Part shown: piece after piece, positions 34,242 through 45,226 of the stretch | Layout: each line of letters begins with the position of its first letter | Position numbering within the stretch: position 1 is the first letter of the stretch | NCBI GenBank assembly: GCA_028290665.1 | Contig: JAQGJK010000017.1 | Location: 53,169-117,168, forward strand | DNA: 64,000 nt | Source of the DNA: Devosia sp. | GTDB lineage: Bacteria; Pseudomonadota; Alphaproteobacteria; Rhizobiales; Devosiaceae | Direction: 5' to 3' | The notes under the pieces: generated by a model | The model's input: only the letters and a program-made list of their open reading frames with translations | Database searches by the model: none | What the model was told of the DNA's origin: nothing | Translations under genes and position numbers: made by a program

Positions 34242-34883
34242 ATGGAACTCCAGGTAACCAATCTAGACGGTCTGTCTGTCGGTAGCGTGACGCTTACCGA
34301 TGAAGTGTTCGGCCTTGAAGTCCGCACCGATATCCTGCACCGCATGGTGCGATATCAGCAGCTGAAGGCGATGTCGGGCACCCATCAGGTCAAGCATCGT
34401 TCGGACGGTGTCCGCACCGGCAAGAAGTTCGTCAAGCAGAAGGGTTCAGGCGGCGCCCGCCACGGCGATCGCAAGGCTCCGCAGTTTCGTGGCGGTGGTC
34501 GTGCCTTTGGTCCCGAGACCCGTAGCCACGCCATCGACCTCCCCAAGAAGGTCCGGGCACTGGCGCTTCGCCACGCGCTCTCGGCCAAGGCGCATGCCGG
34601 CGAGATCATCATCGTCGACAGCGTCGCGCAGAGCGAAGCCAAGACCTCGAGCCTGCGCGCCTCGTTCGGCAAGTTGGCCTGGTCCAACGCGCTGATCATC
34701 GATGGCGCGGTCGTCGACGCGAACTTCGCCATGGCGGCGCGTAATATCCCGATGATCGACGTGCTGCCGGTACAGGGCATCAATGTCGTCGACATTCTGC
34801 GCCGCGAAAAGCTGGTGCTGACCCGGGCGGCGCTTGCAGCAATCGAAGCGCGCTTCAATACCAGCGAAGAGGCGGCCTCATGA
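34242..34883 (+). CDS. rplD: 50S ribosomal protein L4
   Basis: 213 residues. [20 protein letters not shown] start, the tunnel loop [21 protein letters not shown], and [14 protein letters not shown]. In E. coli L4 also attenuates the S10 operon; the terminator before rpsJ makes that idea relevant here. Its stop overlaps the rplW start in ATGA. Confidence 0.98.
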   Translation: MELQVTNLDGLSVGSVTLTDEVFGLEVRTDILHRMVRYQQLKAMSGTHQVKHRSDGVRTGKKFVKQKGSGGARHGDRKAPQFRGGGRAFGPETRSHAIDLPKKVRALALRHALSAKAHAGEIIIVDSVAQSEAKTSSLRASFGKLAWSNALIIDGAVVDANFAMAARNIPMIDVLPVQGINVVDILRREKLVLTRAALAAIEARFNTSEEAAS

Positions 34884-35173
34884 ACAAGCTCGCTGCTTAC
34901 GACATTATCCGGAACCCGGTCGTGACTGAAAAGTCGACGATGGCTTCCGAGTTCAACCAAGTGGTCTTCGACGTCGCCGTCGGTGCCAGCAAGCCCGAGA
35001 TCAAGGCCGCCGTCGAGCAGCTGTTCTCGGTGAAGGTCAAGGCTGTCAACACGCTGGTCCGCAAGGGCAAGGTGAAGCGGTTCCGTGGCCAGCTGGGTAC
35101 GCGCAGTGACATCAAGAAGGCCGTCGTGACCCTGGTCGAAGGCCAGACGATCGACATCTCGACCGGCCTCTAA
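34880..35173 (+). CDS. rplW: 50S ribosomal protein L23
   Basis: 97 residues: [35 protein letters not shown]. It sits at the tunnel exit and docks SRP and trigger factor. The start overlaps the rplD stop by 4 nt (ATGA). Confidence 0.98.
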   Translation: MNKLAAYDIIRNPVVTEKSTMASEFNQVVFDVAVGASKPEIKAAVEQLFSVKVKAVNTLVRKGKVKRFRGQLGTRSDIKKAVVTLVEGQTIDISTGL

Positions 35174-35190
35174 GGGAAGAGACACGAAAA

Positions 35191-36030
35191 ATGGCTCTCA
35201 AAACTTACAACCCGACCTCGCCTGGCCGTCGCCAGCTGGTTACCGTCGATCGTTCCGAACTCTGGGGCGGCAAGCCGGTCAAATCGCTGACGGAAGGCCT
35301 GAACAAGTCGGGCGGGCGCAATAATCACGGTCGCATCACTGCGTATCATCGCGGCGGCGGCCACAAGCGGTCGTATCGGCTGGTCGATTTCAAGCGGGTC
35401 AAGTTCGATCAGGTCGGCACCATCGAGCGGCTTGAATACGATCCGAACCGCACGGCGTTCATCGCGCTGGTGAAGTATGAAGACGGCCAGCTGGCCTACA
35501 TCATCGCGCCGCAGCGTCTGACAGCCGGCGACAAGGTCATCTCGTCGATGTCCACCGTCGACGTGAAGCCGGGCAATGCGATGCCGCTCGAGCGGATGCC
35601 GGTTGGCACCATCGTGCACAACGTCGAACTGAAGCCCCGCAAGGGTGGCCAGGTGGCACGCTCTGCAGGTGCCTATGCACAGTATGTCGGTCGTGACAGC
35701 GGCTGGGCGATCCTGCGGCTCAATTCGGGCGAACAGCGCCGCGTCCATGGCACCTGCCTTGCAACGGTCGGCGCCGTGTCGAACCAGGATCACGCCAACA
35801 CCTCGATTGGTAAGGCCGGTCGTAATCGCTGGCTCGGCAAGAAGCCCGTCAACCGCGGCGTGACCATGAACCCGGTCGACCATCCGCATGGCGGTGGTGA
35901 AGGCCGCACCTCGGGCGGACGCCATCCGGTGTCGCCATGGGGCAAGCCGACCAAGGGCAAGAAGACGCGTAACAACAAGGCAACGGACAAGTTCATCGTC
36001 CGCAGCCGTCACGTGAAGAAGGGACGCTAA
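35191..36030 (+). CDS. rplB: 50S ribosomal protein L2
   Basis: 279 residues. [15 protein letters not shown] start, [13 protein letters not shown], and the peptidyl-transferase-proximal [19 protein letters not shown] with its essential His. It ends in a basic tail with HVKKGR. rpsS follows after 3 nt. Confidence 0.98.
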   Translation: MALKTYNPTSPGRRQLVTVDRSELWGGKPVKSLTEGLNKSGGRNNHGRITAYHRGGGHKRSYRLVDFKRVKFDQVGTIERLEYDPNRTAFIALVKYEDGQLAYIIAPQRLTAGDKVISSMSTVDVKPGNAMPLERMPVGTIVHNVELKPRKGGQVARSAGAYAQYVGRDSGWAILRLNSGEQRRVHGTCLATVGAVSNQDHANTSIGKAGRNRWLGKKPVNRGVTMNPVDHPHGGGEGRTSGGRHPVSPWGKPTKGKKTRNNKATDKFIVRSRHVKKGR

Positions 36031-36033
36031 GCG

Positions 36034-36312
36034 ATGGCACGTTCGCTCTGGAAGGGTCCGTTCGTTGACGGCTACCTGCTGAAGAAAGCCGAGAAGGTCC
36101 GGGAATCGGGTCGTTCGGAAGTTATCAAGATGTGGAGCCGCCGTTCCACGATCCTACCGCAGTTCGTCGGCGTGACCTTTGGCGTCCATAACGGGCACAA
36201 GCACATTCCAGTGCTGGTGAACGAGGAAATGATCGGTCACAAGTTCGGCGAGTTCGCTCCGACCCGTACCTATTACGGGCACTCGGCCGACAAGAAGGCC
36301 AAGAGGAAGTAA
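36034..36312 (+). CDS. rpsS: 30S ribosomal protein S19
   Basis: 92 residues. [18 protein letters not shown] start and [19 protein letters not shown] near the end, both diagnostic. It sits in the 30S head with S13. One nucleotide separates its stop from the rplV ATG. Confidence 0.98.
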   Translation: MARSLWKGPFVDGYLLKKAEKVRESGRSEVIKMWSRRSTILPQFVGVTFGVHNGHKHIPVLVNEEMIGHKFGEFAPTRTYYGHSADKKAKRK

Positions 36313-36313
36313 C

Positions 36314-36694
36314 ATGGGCAAGCCCAAAACAGAGCGCGCGCTCAAGGAAACCGAGGCGAAGGCCGTGCTGCGCATGGTTCGCGTCAGCCCGATCAAGCTC
36401 AACCTCGTGGCGCAGTTGATCCGTGGCAAGAAGGTCGAGAAGGCCCTGGCCGAGCTCAGCTTCTCGCGCAAGCGCATCGCGGCTCAGGTTCGCAAGACCC
36501 TCGAGAGTGCTATCGCAAACGCCGAGAACAACCACGGTCTCGATACGGATACGCTGGTAGTCTCCGAAGCCTATGTCGGCAATTCGCTGAAGCTGAAGCG
36601 CTTCCTGGCGCGTGGTCGTGGGCATTCGGCACGGGTGGAGAAGGATTTCTCGCACTTGACGATCATCGTCCGGCAAGCTGGGGAGGCCGCATAA
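36314..36694 (+). CDS. rplV: 50S ribosomal protein L22
   Basis: 126 residues. [20 protein letters not shown] is the L22 signature, and the tunnel beta-hairpin contains [18 protein letters not shown]. The stop overlaps the rpsC start by one base. Confidence 0.98.
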   Translation: MGKPKTERALKETEAKAVLRMVRVSPIKLNLVAQLIRGKKVEKALAELSFSRKRIAAQVRKTLESAIANAENNHGLDTDTLVVSEAYVGNSLKLKRFLARGRGHSARVEKDFSHLTIIVRQAGEAA

Positions 36695-37440
36695 TGGGCC
36701 AGAAGATCAATCCAATCGGTTTTCGCCTCGGCATCAACCGCACCTGGGATTCCCGCTGGTATGCTGATGGCGCCGAGTACGGTAAGCTGCTGCAGGAAGA
36801 CCTGAAGATCCGGACGATGCTGCTCGAAGACCTCAAGCAGGCGGCGGTCTCCAAGATCGTCATCGAACGGCCGCACCGGAAATGCCGCGTGTCGATCCAC
36901 ACTGCCCGTCCGGGCATCGTGATCGGCAAGAAGGGCGCCGACATCGACAAAATCCGCGCCAAGGTGAAGGCATTTACCGACAGCGAAGTGCACATCAACA
37001 TCGTCGAAATTCGGAAGCCGGAAACCGATGCCATGCTCGTGGCGCAGGGCATTGCCCAGCAGCTCGAGCGTCGCGTGGCGTTCCGCCGTGCGATGAAGCG
37101 GTCGGTGCAGACGGCGATGCGCATGGGTGCCGGTGGCATTCGCGTCAACGTTGGTGGTCGTCTCGGCGGTGCCGATATCGCCCGTACGGAATGGTACCGC
37201 GAGGGCCGGGTGCCGCTGCATACGCTGCGCGCCGACATCGATTACGGGACTGCCGAAGCCAAGACGACTTATGGCATCATCGGCATCAAGGTCTGGGTCT
37301 TCAAAGGCGAAGTCCTCGAGCATGATCCGACGGCCCATGAGCGTCGCGCCACTGAAGGTGGTGCCGGCGAAGGGCAGGGCGGGCAGCGTCGTGAGCGGAA
37401 TGATCGTGAAGATCGCCGCGACCGCGCGCCGGCGAACTGA
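36694..37440 (+). CDS. rpsC: 30S ribosomal protein S3
   Basis: 248 residues. [20 protein letters not shown] start, KH motif [16 protein letters not shown], and [20 protein letters not shown]. The C-terminal tail is Gly/Arg/Asp-rich ([15 protein letters not shown]), longer than in E. coli but common in alphaproteobacteria. It overlaps rplV by one base. Confidence 0.98.
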   Translation: MGQKINPIGFRLGINRTWDSRWYADGAEYGKLLQEDLKIRTMLLEDLKQAAVSKIVIERPHRKCRVSIHTARPGIVIGKKGADIDKIRAKVKAFTDSEVHINIVEIRKPETDAMLVAQGIAQQLERRVAFRRAMKRSVQTAMRMGAGGIRVNVGGRLGGADIARTEWYREGRVPLHTLRADIDYGTAEAKTTYGIIGIKVWVFKGEVLEHDPTAHERRATEGGAGEGQGGQRRERNDREDRRDRAPAN

Positions 37441-37455
37441 GAAGGCATCAGATAA

Positions 37456-37869
37456 ATGCTGCAACCTAAGAAGACCAAGTTCCGAAAGGCCCATAAGGGC
37501 CGCATCCATGGCGTCGCCAAGGGTGGCACGGATCTGAACTTCGGCCAGTACGGCCTCAAGGCGACCGAACCCGAGCGCGTCACCGCACGGCAGATCGAGG
37601 CGGCTCGCCGCGCGATCACTCGTGAAATGAAGCGCCAGGGCCGCGTCTGGATCCGGATTTTCCCGGATCTGCCGGTGTCGAAGAAGCCGACCGAAGTGCG
37701 CATGGGCAAGGGCAAGGGCTCGGTCGAGTTCTGGGCCGCTCGCGTCAAGCCGGGCCGCATCGTGTTCGAAATCGATGGCGTATCGGAAGAGACTGCCAAG
37801 GAAGCTTTGCGTCTCGGCGCAATGAAGCTTCCGATCATGACGCGGGTTGTCACCCGCATTGCGGACTGA
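37456..37869 (+). CDS. rplP: 50S ribosomal protein L16
   Basis: 137 residues. [16 protein letters not shown] start, [20 protein letters not shown], and the conserved [19 protein letters not shown] loop with the L16 Arg that reaches toward the peptidyl-transferase centre. rpmC follows after 5 nt. Confidence 0.98.
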   Translation: MLQPKKTKFRKAHKGRIHGVAKGGTDLNFGQYGLKATEPERVTARQIEAARRAITREMKRQGRVWIRIFPDLPVSKKPTEVRMGKGKGSVEFWAARVKPGRIVFEIDGVSEETAKEALRLGAMKLPIMTRVVTRIAD

Positions 37870-37874
37870 CGGAC

Positions 37875-38093
37875 ATGGCCAAGAAACCCGTTTTGAAGAC
37901 CAAGAATGCCGATGTGCGGGCCAAGACCCCCGACGAGCTGAAAGACCAGCTGACCGGCCTCAAGAAAGAGCAGTTCAACCTGCGGTTCCAGCGCGCTACC
38001 CAGCAGCTGGAAAGCCCCGCCCGGGTTCGTATCGTCCGCCGCGAAATCGCGCGGATCAAGACGATCCTTGGCGAAAAAGCCGTAGCGAAGTAG
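37875..38093 (+). CDS. rpmC: 50S ribosomal protein L29
   Basis: 72 residues. [20 protein letters not shown] and [17 protein letters not shown] match L29. The N-terminal 14 residues ([14 protein letters not shown]) extend the core slightly, which is usual in this class. Confidence 0.96.
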   Translation: MAKKPVLKTKNADVRAKTPDELKDQLTGLKKEQFNLRFQRATQQLESPARVRIVRREIARIKTILGEKAVAK

Positions 38094-38102
38094 GAGAAAC
38101 CG

Positions 38103-38336
38103 ATGCCCAAGCGCGTATTGCAGGGGACTGTGGTCTCCGACACGAATAACAAGACCGTGGTGGTGCGGGTCGATCGCGCCTTCACCCACCCGGTGATGAA
38201 GAAGACCGTGCGCCGGTCAAAGAAGTATCACGCCCATGACGAGTTGAACTCGGCCAAGGTCGGCGATGCGGTGATGATTGAAGAGTCGGTGCCGATTTCG
38301 AAATTGAAGCGCTGGACCCTCGTTCAGGCGCAATGA
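38103..38336 (+). CDS. rpsQ: 30S ribosomal protein S17
   Basis: 77 residues. [20 protein letters not shown] start, [21 protein letters not shown], ending [11 protein letters not shown]. It binds the 16S 5' domain. A 58-nt spacer follows before rplN, the usual start of the spc group; no promoter is evident there. Confidence 0.97.
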   Translation: MPKRVLQGTVVSDTNNKTVVVRVDRAFTHPVMKKTVRRSKKYHAHDELNSAKVGDAVMIEESVPISKLKRWTLVQAQ

Positions 38337-38394
38337 ACTTAACTGACTGGGCCGGAGCCGCTTGGCGACGCCGGATAACTAGAGGCCTAATGTA

Positions 38395-38763
38395 ATGATC
38401 CAGATGCAATCCAACCTCGAGGTCGCCGATAATTCCGGCGCCCGTCGTGTCATGTGCATCAAGGTGCTTGGCGGCTCGCACCGCAAGTACGCATCCGTCG
38501 GCGATATCATCGTGGTGTCGGTCAAGGATGCGATACCGCGCGGGCGCGTCAAAAAGGGCCAGGTCATGAAGGCCGTAGTCGTCCGGACCGCGTTCCCGGT
38601 CCGTCGGGCCGATGGCACGGTCATCCGCTTCGACAAGAATGCCGCCGTACTGATCAACAATCAGTCCGAGCCGATCGGAACCCGTATCTTCGGGCCGGTA
38701 CCGCGCGAGTTGCGGAGCAAGAATCACATGAAGATCATTTCGCTGGCACCGGAGGTGCTGTAA
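38395..38763 (+). CDS. rplN: 50S ribosomal protein L14
   Basis: 122 residues. [20 protein letters not shown] start, [20 protein letters not shown], ending ISLAPEVL. Its stop codon and the rplX ATG share one A. Confidence 0.98.
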   Translation: MIQMQSNLEVADNSGARRVMCIKVLGGSHRKYASVGDIIVVSVKDAIPRGRVKKGQVMKAVVVRTAFPVRRADGTVIRFDKNAAVLINNQSEPIGTRIFGPVPRELRSKNHMKIISLAPEVL

Positions 38764-39089
38764 TGGCTGCCAAAATCAGGACGGGCGATAAAGTCATCGT
38801 CCTCGCAGGCAAGGATAAGGGTAAGACGGGCAATGTGTTGCGCGTTGTCCCGACCGAAACCAAGGCGTTCGTACAGGGGATCAACCTGGTGAAGCGTCAT
38901 ACGAAGCAAAGCGCAAGCCAGGATGCCGGCATCTTCACCAAGGAAGCCGCAATCCACTTGAGCAACATCGCGCTGGTCGACCCCAAGTCGCCCTCCGACA
39001 AGCCCAAGCCGACCCGCGTCGGTTTCCAGATCACCGACGGGGTCAAAGTCCGCGTCGCCAAGAGCACCGGAGATGTGATCGATGGCTGA
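38763..39089 (+). CDS. rplX: 50S ribosomal protein L24
   Basis: 108 residues from ATG 38763 ([20 protein letters not shown]). The KOW motif [19 protein letters not shown] and the [12 protein letters not shown] segment identify it. It overlaps rplN by one base and rplE by 8 nt, so translation is coupled on both sides. Confidence 0.97.
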   Translation: MAAKIRTGDKVIVLAGKDKGKTGNVLRVVPTETKAFVQGINLVKRHTKQSASQDAGIFTKEAAIHLSNIALVDPKSPSDKPKPTRVGFQITDGVKVRVAKSTGDVIDG

Positions 39090-39639
39090 GACATTGTACA
39101 TTCCGCGTCTTCGCGTCGAATATGACGAGACCATCAAGCAGGGCTTGAAGGAACAGTTCGGCTACGCGAACGTCATGCAGACCCCCAAGCTCGACAAGAT
39201 CGTGCTGAACATGGGTGTCGGCGAGGCGGTCAACGACACCAAGAAGGTAAAGGCCGCGGCGGCCGATCTCGAGAAGATCGCCGGCCAGAAGCCGATCATC
39301 ACTTTCGCCCGCAACTCGATCGCCGGGTTCAAGGTTCGCGAAAACATGCCGCTTGGCGTCAAGGTGACGCTCCGCAAGCAGCGCATGTACGAGTTCCTCG
39401 ACCGGCTGGTGAATATCGCCCTGCCGCGCGTTCGCGATTTCCGCGGCCTGAACCCGAAATCCTTCGATGGCCGCGGCAACTACGCCCTGGGTATCAAGGA
39501 GCACATCGTGTTCCCGGAAATCATCTACGACCAGATCGATCAGGTCTGGGGCATGGACATCGTGGTCTGCACCACGGCAAAGACCGACGATGAGGCGCGC
39601 GCGCTCCTCAAGGCTTTCAACTTCCCGTTCCGGCAGTAG
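39082..39639 (+). CDS. rplE: 50S ribosomal protein L5
   Basis: 185 residues. The L5 signature [39 protein letters not shown], and the C-terminal FNFPFRQ. It binds 5S rRNA and contacts S13. It starts inside the end of rplX. Confidence 0.98.
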   Translation: MAETLYIPRLRVEYDETIKQGLKEQFGYANVMQTPKLDKIVLNMGVGEAVNDTKKVKAAAADLEKIAGQKPIITFARNSIAGFKVRENMPLGVKVTLRKQRMYEFLDRLVNIALPRVRDFRGLNPKSFDGRGNYALGIKEHIVFPEIIYDQIDQVWGMDIVVCTTAKTDDEARALLKAFNFPFRQ

Positions 39640-39667
39640 TCGGCAGGAAGGATAGAGGATTTAGGAC

Positions 39668-39973
39668 ATGGCAAAGACCAGCTCCGTCGAAAAGAACAAC
39701 CGTCGCAAGGCGCTGACCAAGCGCTTCGCGGCCAAGCGTGCCGCCCTCAAGGTGATCACGACCGATCAATCGCAGCCGCTCGAAGTGCGCTTTGCGGCGC
39801 AGCTGAAGCTCGCTGAGCTGCCGCGCAATTCGGCCCCCGGCCGCGTGCGCAATCGTTGCGAACTGACCGGCCGGCCGCGTGCCTATTATCGCAAGGTCAA
39901 GATGAGCCGTATCGCGCTGCGCGAACTCGGTAACAGCGGCCAGATTCCTGGCCTCGTTAAGTCGAGCTGGTAA
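39668..39973 (+). CDS. rpsN: 30S ribosomal protein S14 (zinc-free long form)
   Basis: 101 residues. [20 protein letters not shown] start, [20 protein letters not shown] signature, ending LVKSSW. The CxxC pairs of the short zinc form are absent, so this is the C-minus type. GGAG-like TTTAGGA precedes the ATG. Confidence 0.97.
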   Translation: MAKTSSVEKNNRRKALTKRFAAKRAALKVITTDQSQPLEVRFAAQLKLAELPRNSAPGRVRNRCELTGRPRAYYRKVKMSRIALRELGNSGQIPGLVKSSW

Positions 39974-39985
39974 GGAGAGACAAGA

Positions 39986-40384
39986 ATGAGCCTTACTGAT
40001 CCGCTTGGCGACATGCTGACCCGCATCCGCAATGCCCAGATGCGCCGTCGTAACACCGTTACGACGCCCGCTTCGACGCTGCGCGCGCGCCTGCTCGACG
40101 TGCTGAAGTCCGAGGGTTATATTCGCGGCTACAGCGAGACCAAGTACGAGAATGGCGCCAGCGAATACGAGATCGAGCTGAAATACGCCGATGGTACCGC
40201 GGTAATCCGCGAAATCCAGCGCGTGTCGCGTCCCGGTCGCCGCGTTTATGCGTCGGTCAAGAATATTCCGCAGGTGGCGTCCGGCCTCGGCGTGTCGATC
40301 CTTTCCACCCCCAAGGGTGTGATGGCCGACCACGAAGCCAAGGCGCAGAACGTGGGTGGCGAGGTACTCTGCCGCGTCTTCTAA
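39986..40384 (+). CDS. rpsH: 30S ribosomal protein S8
   Basis: 132 residues. [19 protein letters not shown] start, [17 protein letters not shown], and the C-terminal [22 protein letters not shown] is the S8 signature. In E. coli S8 represses the spc operon at rplE; here rplE lies two genes upstream. Confidence 0.98.
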   Translation: MSLTDPLGDMLTRIRNAQMRRRNTVTTPASTLRARLLDVLKSEGYIRGYSETKYENGASEYEIELKYADGTAVIREIQRVSRPGRRVYASVKNIPQVASGLGVSILSTPKGVMADHEAKAQNVGGEVLCRVF

Positions 40385-40419
40385 GGCGCGGTCAGACGAT
40401 GACTCCGAAGGAAATATAG

Positions 40420-40953
40420 ATGTCCCGTACTGGCAAGAAGCCGATCGCCGCAGTGTCCGGCGTTACTGTTACCATCGATGGCCGTCAGGTCGCCGTAAAG
40501 GGTCCGAAGGGTGAGCTGTCGCTCAACCTGATGGACGTGGTCAATGTCGAGCAGGGCGCCGATGGCTTGACCGTCACCCCGGCCAACGACAGCCGCGAGG
40601 CGCGCGCCGCCTGGGGCACGACCCGGGCGCTGCTCGCCAACATGGTGACCGGCGTGACCGCCGGCTTCCAGAAGCGCCTGGCGATCCAGGGCGTCGGTTT
40701 CCGTGCGACGATGCAGGGCAAAGACCTGAAACTGGCGCTCGGCTTTTCGCATGATGTGGTCATCGTGACGCCGGAAGGCATTACGCTGGCGGCGCCGACG
40801 CAGACCGAAGTGACGGTCACCGGCATCGACAAACAAAAGGTTGGCCAGGTTGCCGCCGATATTCGCTCGTGGCGGAAGCCCGAACCCTATAAGGGCAAGG
40901 GCGTGCGTTACGTCGGCGAGTTCGTGGCGCGCAAAGAAGGCAAGAAGAAGTAG
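40420..40953 (+). CDS. rplF: 50S ribosomal protein L6
   Basis: 177 residues. [20 protein letters not shown] start, and [20 protein letters not shown] near the C-terminus is the L6 signature. It ends in a basic KKK tail. rplR follows after 11 nt. Confidence 0.98.
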   Translation: MSRTGKKPIAAVSGVTVTIDGRQVAVKGPKGELSLNLMDVVNVEQGADGLTVTPANDSREARAAWGTTRALLANMVTGVTAGFQKRLAIQGVGFRATMQGKDLKLALGFSHDVVIVTPEGITLAAPTQTEVTVTGIDKQKVGQVAADIRSWRKPEPYKGKGVRYVGEFVARKEGKKK

Positions 40954-40964
40954 GGAGCCGGACC

Positions 40965-41327
40965 ATGGCCGTTTCGACAAAAGGCGCAGAGCGCCGCAAA
41001 GCCCGTGTCCGCAAGGCGCTCAAGGCACGGGCGTTTGGCCGCCCGCGGCTCAGCGTGTTCCGCTCGGACAAGAACATCTATGCCCAGATCATTGACGATG
41101 CATCGGGCCGTACGCTTGCTGCCGCATCCACGCTCGACAAGGACGTGAAAGCCGCAGTCAAGAATGGCGCAACGTCTGCGGCAGCTGTCGAAATCGGCAA
41201 GCTGATCGCGGAACGTGGTACCAAGGCCGGCGTGTCGACGGTAATCTTCGACCGCGGTTCCTATTTGTATCACGGCCGGGTCAAGGCCCTGGCGGATGCC
41301 GCCCGTGAGGGCGGACTCCAGTTCTGA
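40965..41327 (+). CDS. rplR: 50S ribosomal protein L18
   Basis: 120 residues. [20 protein letters not shown] and the terminal [20 protein letters not shown] with GGLQF are typical. It binds 5S rRNA with L5. Confidence 0.98.
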   Translation: MAVSTKGAERRKARVRKALKARAFGRPRLSVFRSDKNIYAQIIDDASGRTLAAASTLDKDVKAAVKNGATSAAAVEIGKLIAERGTKAGVSTVIFDRGSYLYHGRVKALADAAREGGLQF

Positions 41328-41362
41328 GCCCGGTTCGCGAAACAAGGAAAGCCTAAAAAGCT

Positions 41363-41893
41363 ATGAGAGACGTTCAAGAACGCGATAGCGAGTTTGTCGA
41401 TCGCCTGGTCCACATCAATCGTGTGGCCAAGGTGGTCAAGGGTGGCCGGCGCTTCGGTTTTGCGGCGCTCGTCGTCGTCGGTGACCAGAAGGGCCGCGTC
41501 GGCTTTGGTCACGGCAAGGCGCGTGAAGTTCCCGAAGCAATCCGCAAGGCAACTGAGCAGGCCAAGCGCCAGCTCATTCGCGTGCCGCTGCGTGAAGCGC
41601 GGACCCTGCATCATGATGTGGTCGGTCGGCATGGCGCCGGTCGGGTCATTCTCCGCGCCGCAGTTGCGGGTACCGGTATTATCGCCGGTGGTCCGATGCG
41701 CGCCGTGTTCGAGACGCTGGGCATCAACGATATCGTCGCCAAGTCGCAGGGCTCGGCAAACCCCTACAACATGGTCCGCGCGACCTTTGATGCGCTGAAG
41801 CGCGTCGATAGCCCGCGTTCGGTTGCGGCTCGCCGTGGCCTGAAGGTTTCGGAATTGCAGGCTCGCCGCGGCGAAGCTGCTGTCGAAGCCTGA
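41363..41893 (+). CDS. rpsE: 30S ribosomal protein S5
   Basis: 176 residues. It starts [20 protein letters not shown]; an in-frame stop (TAA, three codons upstream) shows there is no longer N-terminus, so this S5 lacks the Arg-rich extension of about 12 residues that many alphaproteobacterial S5 proteins carry. Signature [20 protein letters not shown] is present. The nearest purine-rich site, AAGGAAA, is about 14 nt from the ATG, which is long. Confidence 0.97.
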   Translation: MRDVQERDSEFVDRLVHINRVAKVVKGGRRFGFAALVVVGDQKGRVGFGHGKAREVPEAIRKATEQAKRQLIRVPLREARTLHHDVVGRHGAGRVILRAAVAGTGIIAGGPMRAVFETLGINDIVAKSQGSANPYNMVRATFDALKRVDSPRSVAARRGLKVSELQARRGEAAVEA

Positions 41894-41915
41894 TCGGTAA
41901 GGACGGAGAATAGAC

Positions 41916-42104
41916 ATGGCCGACAAGACCGTTACCATTGAGCAGTATGCGAGCCCGACCCGCCGTCCGCAGGATCAGCGCGCCACGCTGATCGGCCTCG
42001 GGCTCAACAAGATCCGCAAGCAGTCGACGCTGAAGGACACGCCCGAAGTCCGTGGCATGATTCGTAAGCTCCCGCATCTCGTCCGCGTCGTCGGCGAGCA
42101 ATAA
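41916..42104 (+). CDS. rpmD: 50S ribosomal protein L30
   Basis: 62 residues. [35 protein letters not shown] and ending [11 protein letters not shown] match L30. GGACGGAGA precedes the ATG. Confidence 0.97.
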   Translation: MADKTVTIEQYASPTRRPQDQRATLIGLGLNKIRKQSTLKDTPEVRGMIRKLPHLVRVVGEQ

Positions 42105-42129
42105 CTATTCTACAGGTCAGGTGACGCAA

Positions 42130-42624
42130 ATGACGCGTTTGAACGAACTCCGCGACAATCCCGGCGCTAACAAGGTCCGCGTTCGCGTCGGCCGTGGTAT
42201 CGGTTCGGGCGTCGGCAAGACCGGCGGTCGTGGCGGTAAAGGCCAGACAGCGCGCTCCGGCGTCGCCATCAATGGTTTCGAAGGCGGCCAGATGCCGCTC
42301 CACATGCGTATGCCGAAGCGCGGCTTCAACGTGCCGAACGCCAAGAAGTACGTGGGCGTGCGGCTCGAGCGCATCCAGAAGGCGATCGACGCCGGCAAGC
42401 TGCCGATCAACGCAGTCATCGATGGGAAGGCACTGGTAGCTGCCGGCGTGATCCGCCGCGAACGCGATGGGATCCGGCTGGTGGCTGGCGGCGATTTCAC
42501 TGCCCAGAAGCTGTCGTTCAAGGTCGTTCATGCTTCGGCCGGCGCAGTCGCCACTATTGAAGCGGCGGGTGGCGAGGTCAATATGACGGCGACCAAGAAG
42601 CGCGTCGACGCCACGGCCGAGTGA
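42130..42624 (+). CDS. rplO: 50S ribosomal protein L15
   Basis: 164 residues from ATG 42130 ([15 protein letters not shown]), with AGGTG upstream; a GTG three codons earlier is possible. The Gly/Arg-rich N-terminal [19 protein letters not shown] and [19 protein letters not shown] are typical. secY follows after 38 nt. Confidence 0.96.
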   Translation: MTRLNELRDNPGANKVRVRVGRGIGSGVGKTGGRGGKGQTARSGVAINGFEGGQMPLHMRMPKRGFNVPNAKKYVGVRLERIQKAIDAGKLPINAVIDGKALVAAGVIRRERDGIRLVAGGDFTAQKLSFKVVHASAGAVATIEAAGGEVNMTATKKRVDATAE

Positions 42625-42662
42625 TCGGCTAACGCGCCTCGCCTCTAGTCCAAGGAACGAAC

Positions 42663-44000
42663 ATGGCGTCAGCCGCTGAACAGCTTGCCCGCAATCTGAG
42701 CTTTGCCACTTTCTCCAAGGCGAAGGCGCTGCAGCAGCGGATCTGGTTTACTCTCGGAGCGCTGCTGGTCTATCGGCTCGGCACCTTCGTTCCAGTGCCG
42801 GGGATCGATCCCGATGCCTATGCCGCGACATTTCAGCAGGCGAGCCAGGGCGTCATCGGCATGTTCAACATGTTCTCCGGCGGTGCCGTCGAGCGCATGG
42901 CGATCTTTGCGCTGAACCTCATTCCCTATATCACGGCTTCGATCATCATCCAGGTGATCGCTACTGCCTCGCCGCGCCTCGAAGCGTTGCGCAAGGAAGG
43001 TGAGTCGGGTCGTCGGAAGATCAACCAGTACACACGCTACCTCGCGGTGGTGTTCTGTACGGTGCAGGCTTACGGCATCGCCGTCGGGCTGGAATCGAGC
43101 CAGGGCGTAGTGCTCAATCCGGGCTGGTTCTTCCGGCTATCGACCGTGGTGACGCTGGTTGGCGGTACTATGTTCCTGATGTGGCTAGGCGAGCAGATTA
43201 CCTCGCGCGGCGTCGGCAACGGCATTTCGCTGATCATTTTCGCGGGCATCGTCGCCAACCTTCCGACCACTATCGTCCAGACTCTCGAGCTGAGCCGGAC
43301 TGGTGCCCTACCGGTGATCGCGCTGTTCGGGTTGTTAATCTTAGCCATCGTGGTCATCGCGGCGATTGTGTTCTTCGAGCGGGCCCAACGCCGGCTGTTG
43401 ATCCAGTATCCAAAGCGCCAGGTTGGCAACAAGATGTTCCAGGGCGATACCTCGCACTTGCCCCTGAAGCTGAACACCTCAGGCGTCATCCCGGTGATTT
43501 TCGCATCTTCATTGTTACTGCTCCCAGCGACGATCGCGAGCTTTACCGCGCAGGCCGGCTCGCCCGGCTGGTTGACTTACATCACGGCTTCGCTTGGCCG
43601 AGGCCAGCCGCTGTATATGGTCATTCAAGCAGCGCTGATTATTTTCTTCGCCTTCTTCTATACGGCAATCGTGTTCAACCCGACGGAAACGGCGGATAAT
43701 CTCAAGCGCTCTGGTGGTTTTATCCCGGGGGTTCGTCCGGGTGAACGGACGGCACAGCACATCGATTACGTGCTGACGCGCATTACCCTGGTCGGTGCGA
43801 TCTATCTGACGGTGATCGCACTGATCCCGGAACTGCTGGTCAGCCAGTTGGCGGTATCGCAGTTCATCGGCGGCACGTCGCTGCTGATCATGGTGACGGT
43901 GACGCTCGACACGATCAGCCAGATCCAGAGCCATCTCATTGCCCAGCAGTATGAAGGCTTGGTCAAAAAGTCGCGGCTCGGCGGAGGCAAGCGTCGATGA
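42663..44000 (+). CDS. secY: Protein translocase subunit SecY
   Basis: 445 residues, ten predicted TM helices. N-terminal AKALQQRIWFTLGALLVYRL, the plug region FNMFSGGAVERMAIFALNLI and PYITASIIIQV, LWFTxG-like WLGEQITSRGVGNGISLIIF, and a C-terminal RNKA-like tail GLVKKSRLGGGKRR. It forms the SecYEG channel with SecE. The stop overlaps the adk start by 4 nt (ATGA). Confidence 0.98.
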   Translation: MASAAEQLARNLSFATFSKAKALQQRIWFTLGALLVYRLGTFVPVPGIDPDAYAATFQQASQGVIGMFNMFSGGAVERMAIFALNLIPYITASIIIQVIATASPRLEALRKEGESGRRKINQYTRYLAVVFCTVQAYGIAVGLESSQGVVLNPGWFFRLSTVVTLVGGTMFLMWLGEQITSRGVGNGISLIIFAGIVANLPTTIVQTLELSRTGALPVIALFGLLILAIVVIAAIVFFERAQRRLLIQYPKRQVGNKMFQGDTSHLPLKLNTSGVIPVIFASSLLLLPATIASFTAQAGSPGWLTYITASLGRGQPLYMVIQAALIIFFAFFYTAIVFNPTETADNLKRSGGFIPGVRPGERTAQHIDYVLTRITLVGAIYLTVIALIPELLVSQLAVSQFIGGTSLLIMVTVTLDTISQIQSHLIAQQYEGLVKKSRLGGGKRR

Positions 44001-44560
44001 GGCTTATCCTCCTCGGACCGCCGGGTGCCGGCAAGGGCACCCAGGCCAAGGTTCTGATCGACGCCTACGGAATTCCGCAATTGTCGACCGGAGACATTCT
44101 CCGCTCGGCGATCGCCCAGAAGACACAACTCGGGCTCGAAGCCAAAGCGATCGTCGATCGTGGCGATCTGGTTTCGGATACCATCGTCAATGGTATCGTC
44201 TCTGAACGGCTCGATGCGGCCGACTGCAAGCCGGGGTTCATCCTTGACGGTTTCCCGCGGACCATTCCGCAGGCCGAGGCGCTGGACCTGATGCTGGCGC
44301 AAAAGTCCATGGCGCTCGATGCCGTTGTCGAACTCAGTGTCGACCCGGACGAGCTGGTCCGGCGGATCAGCATGCGGTCCAAGGAAAGCGGCCGGCTGGA
44401 CGATAATGAAGACGTGGTGCGCAAGCGCCTCGAGGTCTATGTGGCGCAGACGTCGCCGCTCGTCGACTATTATCGCGGCACAGGTCTGTTGAAGACCGTT
44501 GACGGGATGGAGCCGGTCAATGTCGTTACCGCGGCAATCAAGCGCGCCATCGAAGGCTAG
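43997..44560 (+). CDS. adk: Adenylate kinase (short form)
   Basis: 187 residues. P-loop LGPPGAGKGTQA at 7-18, STGDILRSA, and LDGFPRTIPQAEAL. It lacks the roughly 30-residue zinc-type LID insertion between the RRI and RLDDNED segments, so it is the short variant usual in alphaproteobacteria. Converts AMP + ATP to 2 ADP. Overlaps secY (ATGA). Confidence 0.97.
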   Translation: MRLILLGPPGAGKGTQAKVLIDAYGIPQLSTGDILRSAIAQKTQLGLEAKAIVDRGDLVSDTIVNGIVSERLDAADCKPGFILDGFPRTIPQAEALDLMLAQKSMALDAVVELSVDPDELVRRISMRSKESGRLDDNEDVVRKRLEVYVAQTSPLVDYYRGTGLLKTVDGMEPVNVVTAAIKRAIEG

Positions 44561-44579
44561 ACTGTAGCTGCCCTTCCTG

Positions 44580-44608
44580 TTGACAAGGGAGGGGTGAAAT
44601 CATAAGAA
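44580..44608 (+). promoter_or_regulatory. Candidate promoter for rpsM-rpsK-rpoA-rplQ
   Basis: TTGACA (44580-44585), 17-nt spacer, TAAGAA (44603-44608). The -35 is perfect and the -10 weak. It lies in the 170-nt adk-rpsM gap. Confidence 0.35.
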
Positions 44609-44730
44609 CCGCGCCAGCTTCACGAAATATCGGGCTGGATTCGGTTCCTCACTATGTGTTGGGGTCGAATTCCGGTCCCTTGTTGTTGAACGGCACGAGA
44701 CTTCTCAGTGCTGACTAAAGGAGAACAGGC

Positions 44731-45099
44731 GTGGCTCGTATCGCTGGCGTCAACATCCCGACCAATAAGCGCGTCGTTATCGCGCTGCAGTATATCCATG
44801 GCATCGGGTCCAAATTCGCTGAGGAAATCACGACGAAGGTCGGGATTCCGGCGGAGCGTCGCGTCAATGAGTTGACTGACGCCGAAGTGATCCAGATCCG
44901 TGAATCCATCGACCGCGACTATGTCGTCGAGGGTGATCTGCGTCGCAACGTGGCGATGAACATCAAGCGGCTGATGGATCTCGGTAACTACCGTGGTCTG
45001 CGTCACCGTCGCGGGCTGCCGGTGCGTGGTCAGCGGACCCATACCAATGCTCGCACCCGCAAGGGTCCGGCAAAGGCGATCGCCGGCAAAAAGAAGTAG
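44731..45099 (+). CDS. rpsM: 30S ribosomal protein S13
   Basis: 122 residues from GTG 44731 ([16 protein letters not shown]), with AAAGGAG 8 nt upstream. [20 protein letters not shown] is the S13 signature and the tail is KAIAGKKK. It starts the alpha operon. Translation at GTG is expected since no ATG is in frame near the conserved N-terminus. Confidence 0.97.
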   Translation: MARIAGVNIPTNKRVVIALQYIHGIGSKFAEEITTKVGIPAERRVNELTDAEVIQIRESIDRDYVVEGDLRRNVAMNIKRLMDLGNYRGLRHRRGLPVRGQRTHTNARTRKGPAKAIAGKKK

Positions 45100-45226
45100 T
45101 GGGCCGCTGACGCAGTGTCGGCGGCGGAGCGGACTTTCGGGTTCGATGCGCTGGTCGGCATGCGTTGCCCGCTCCGGATGGAGCCGCTGGAATTACGGCG
45201 GCGACGATATCGAACAGAGGACCTAA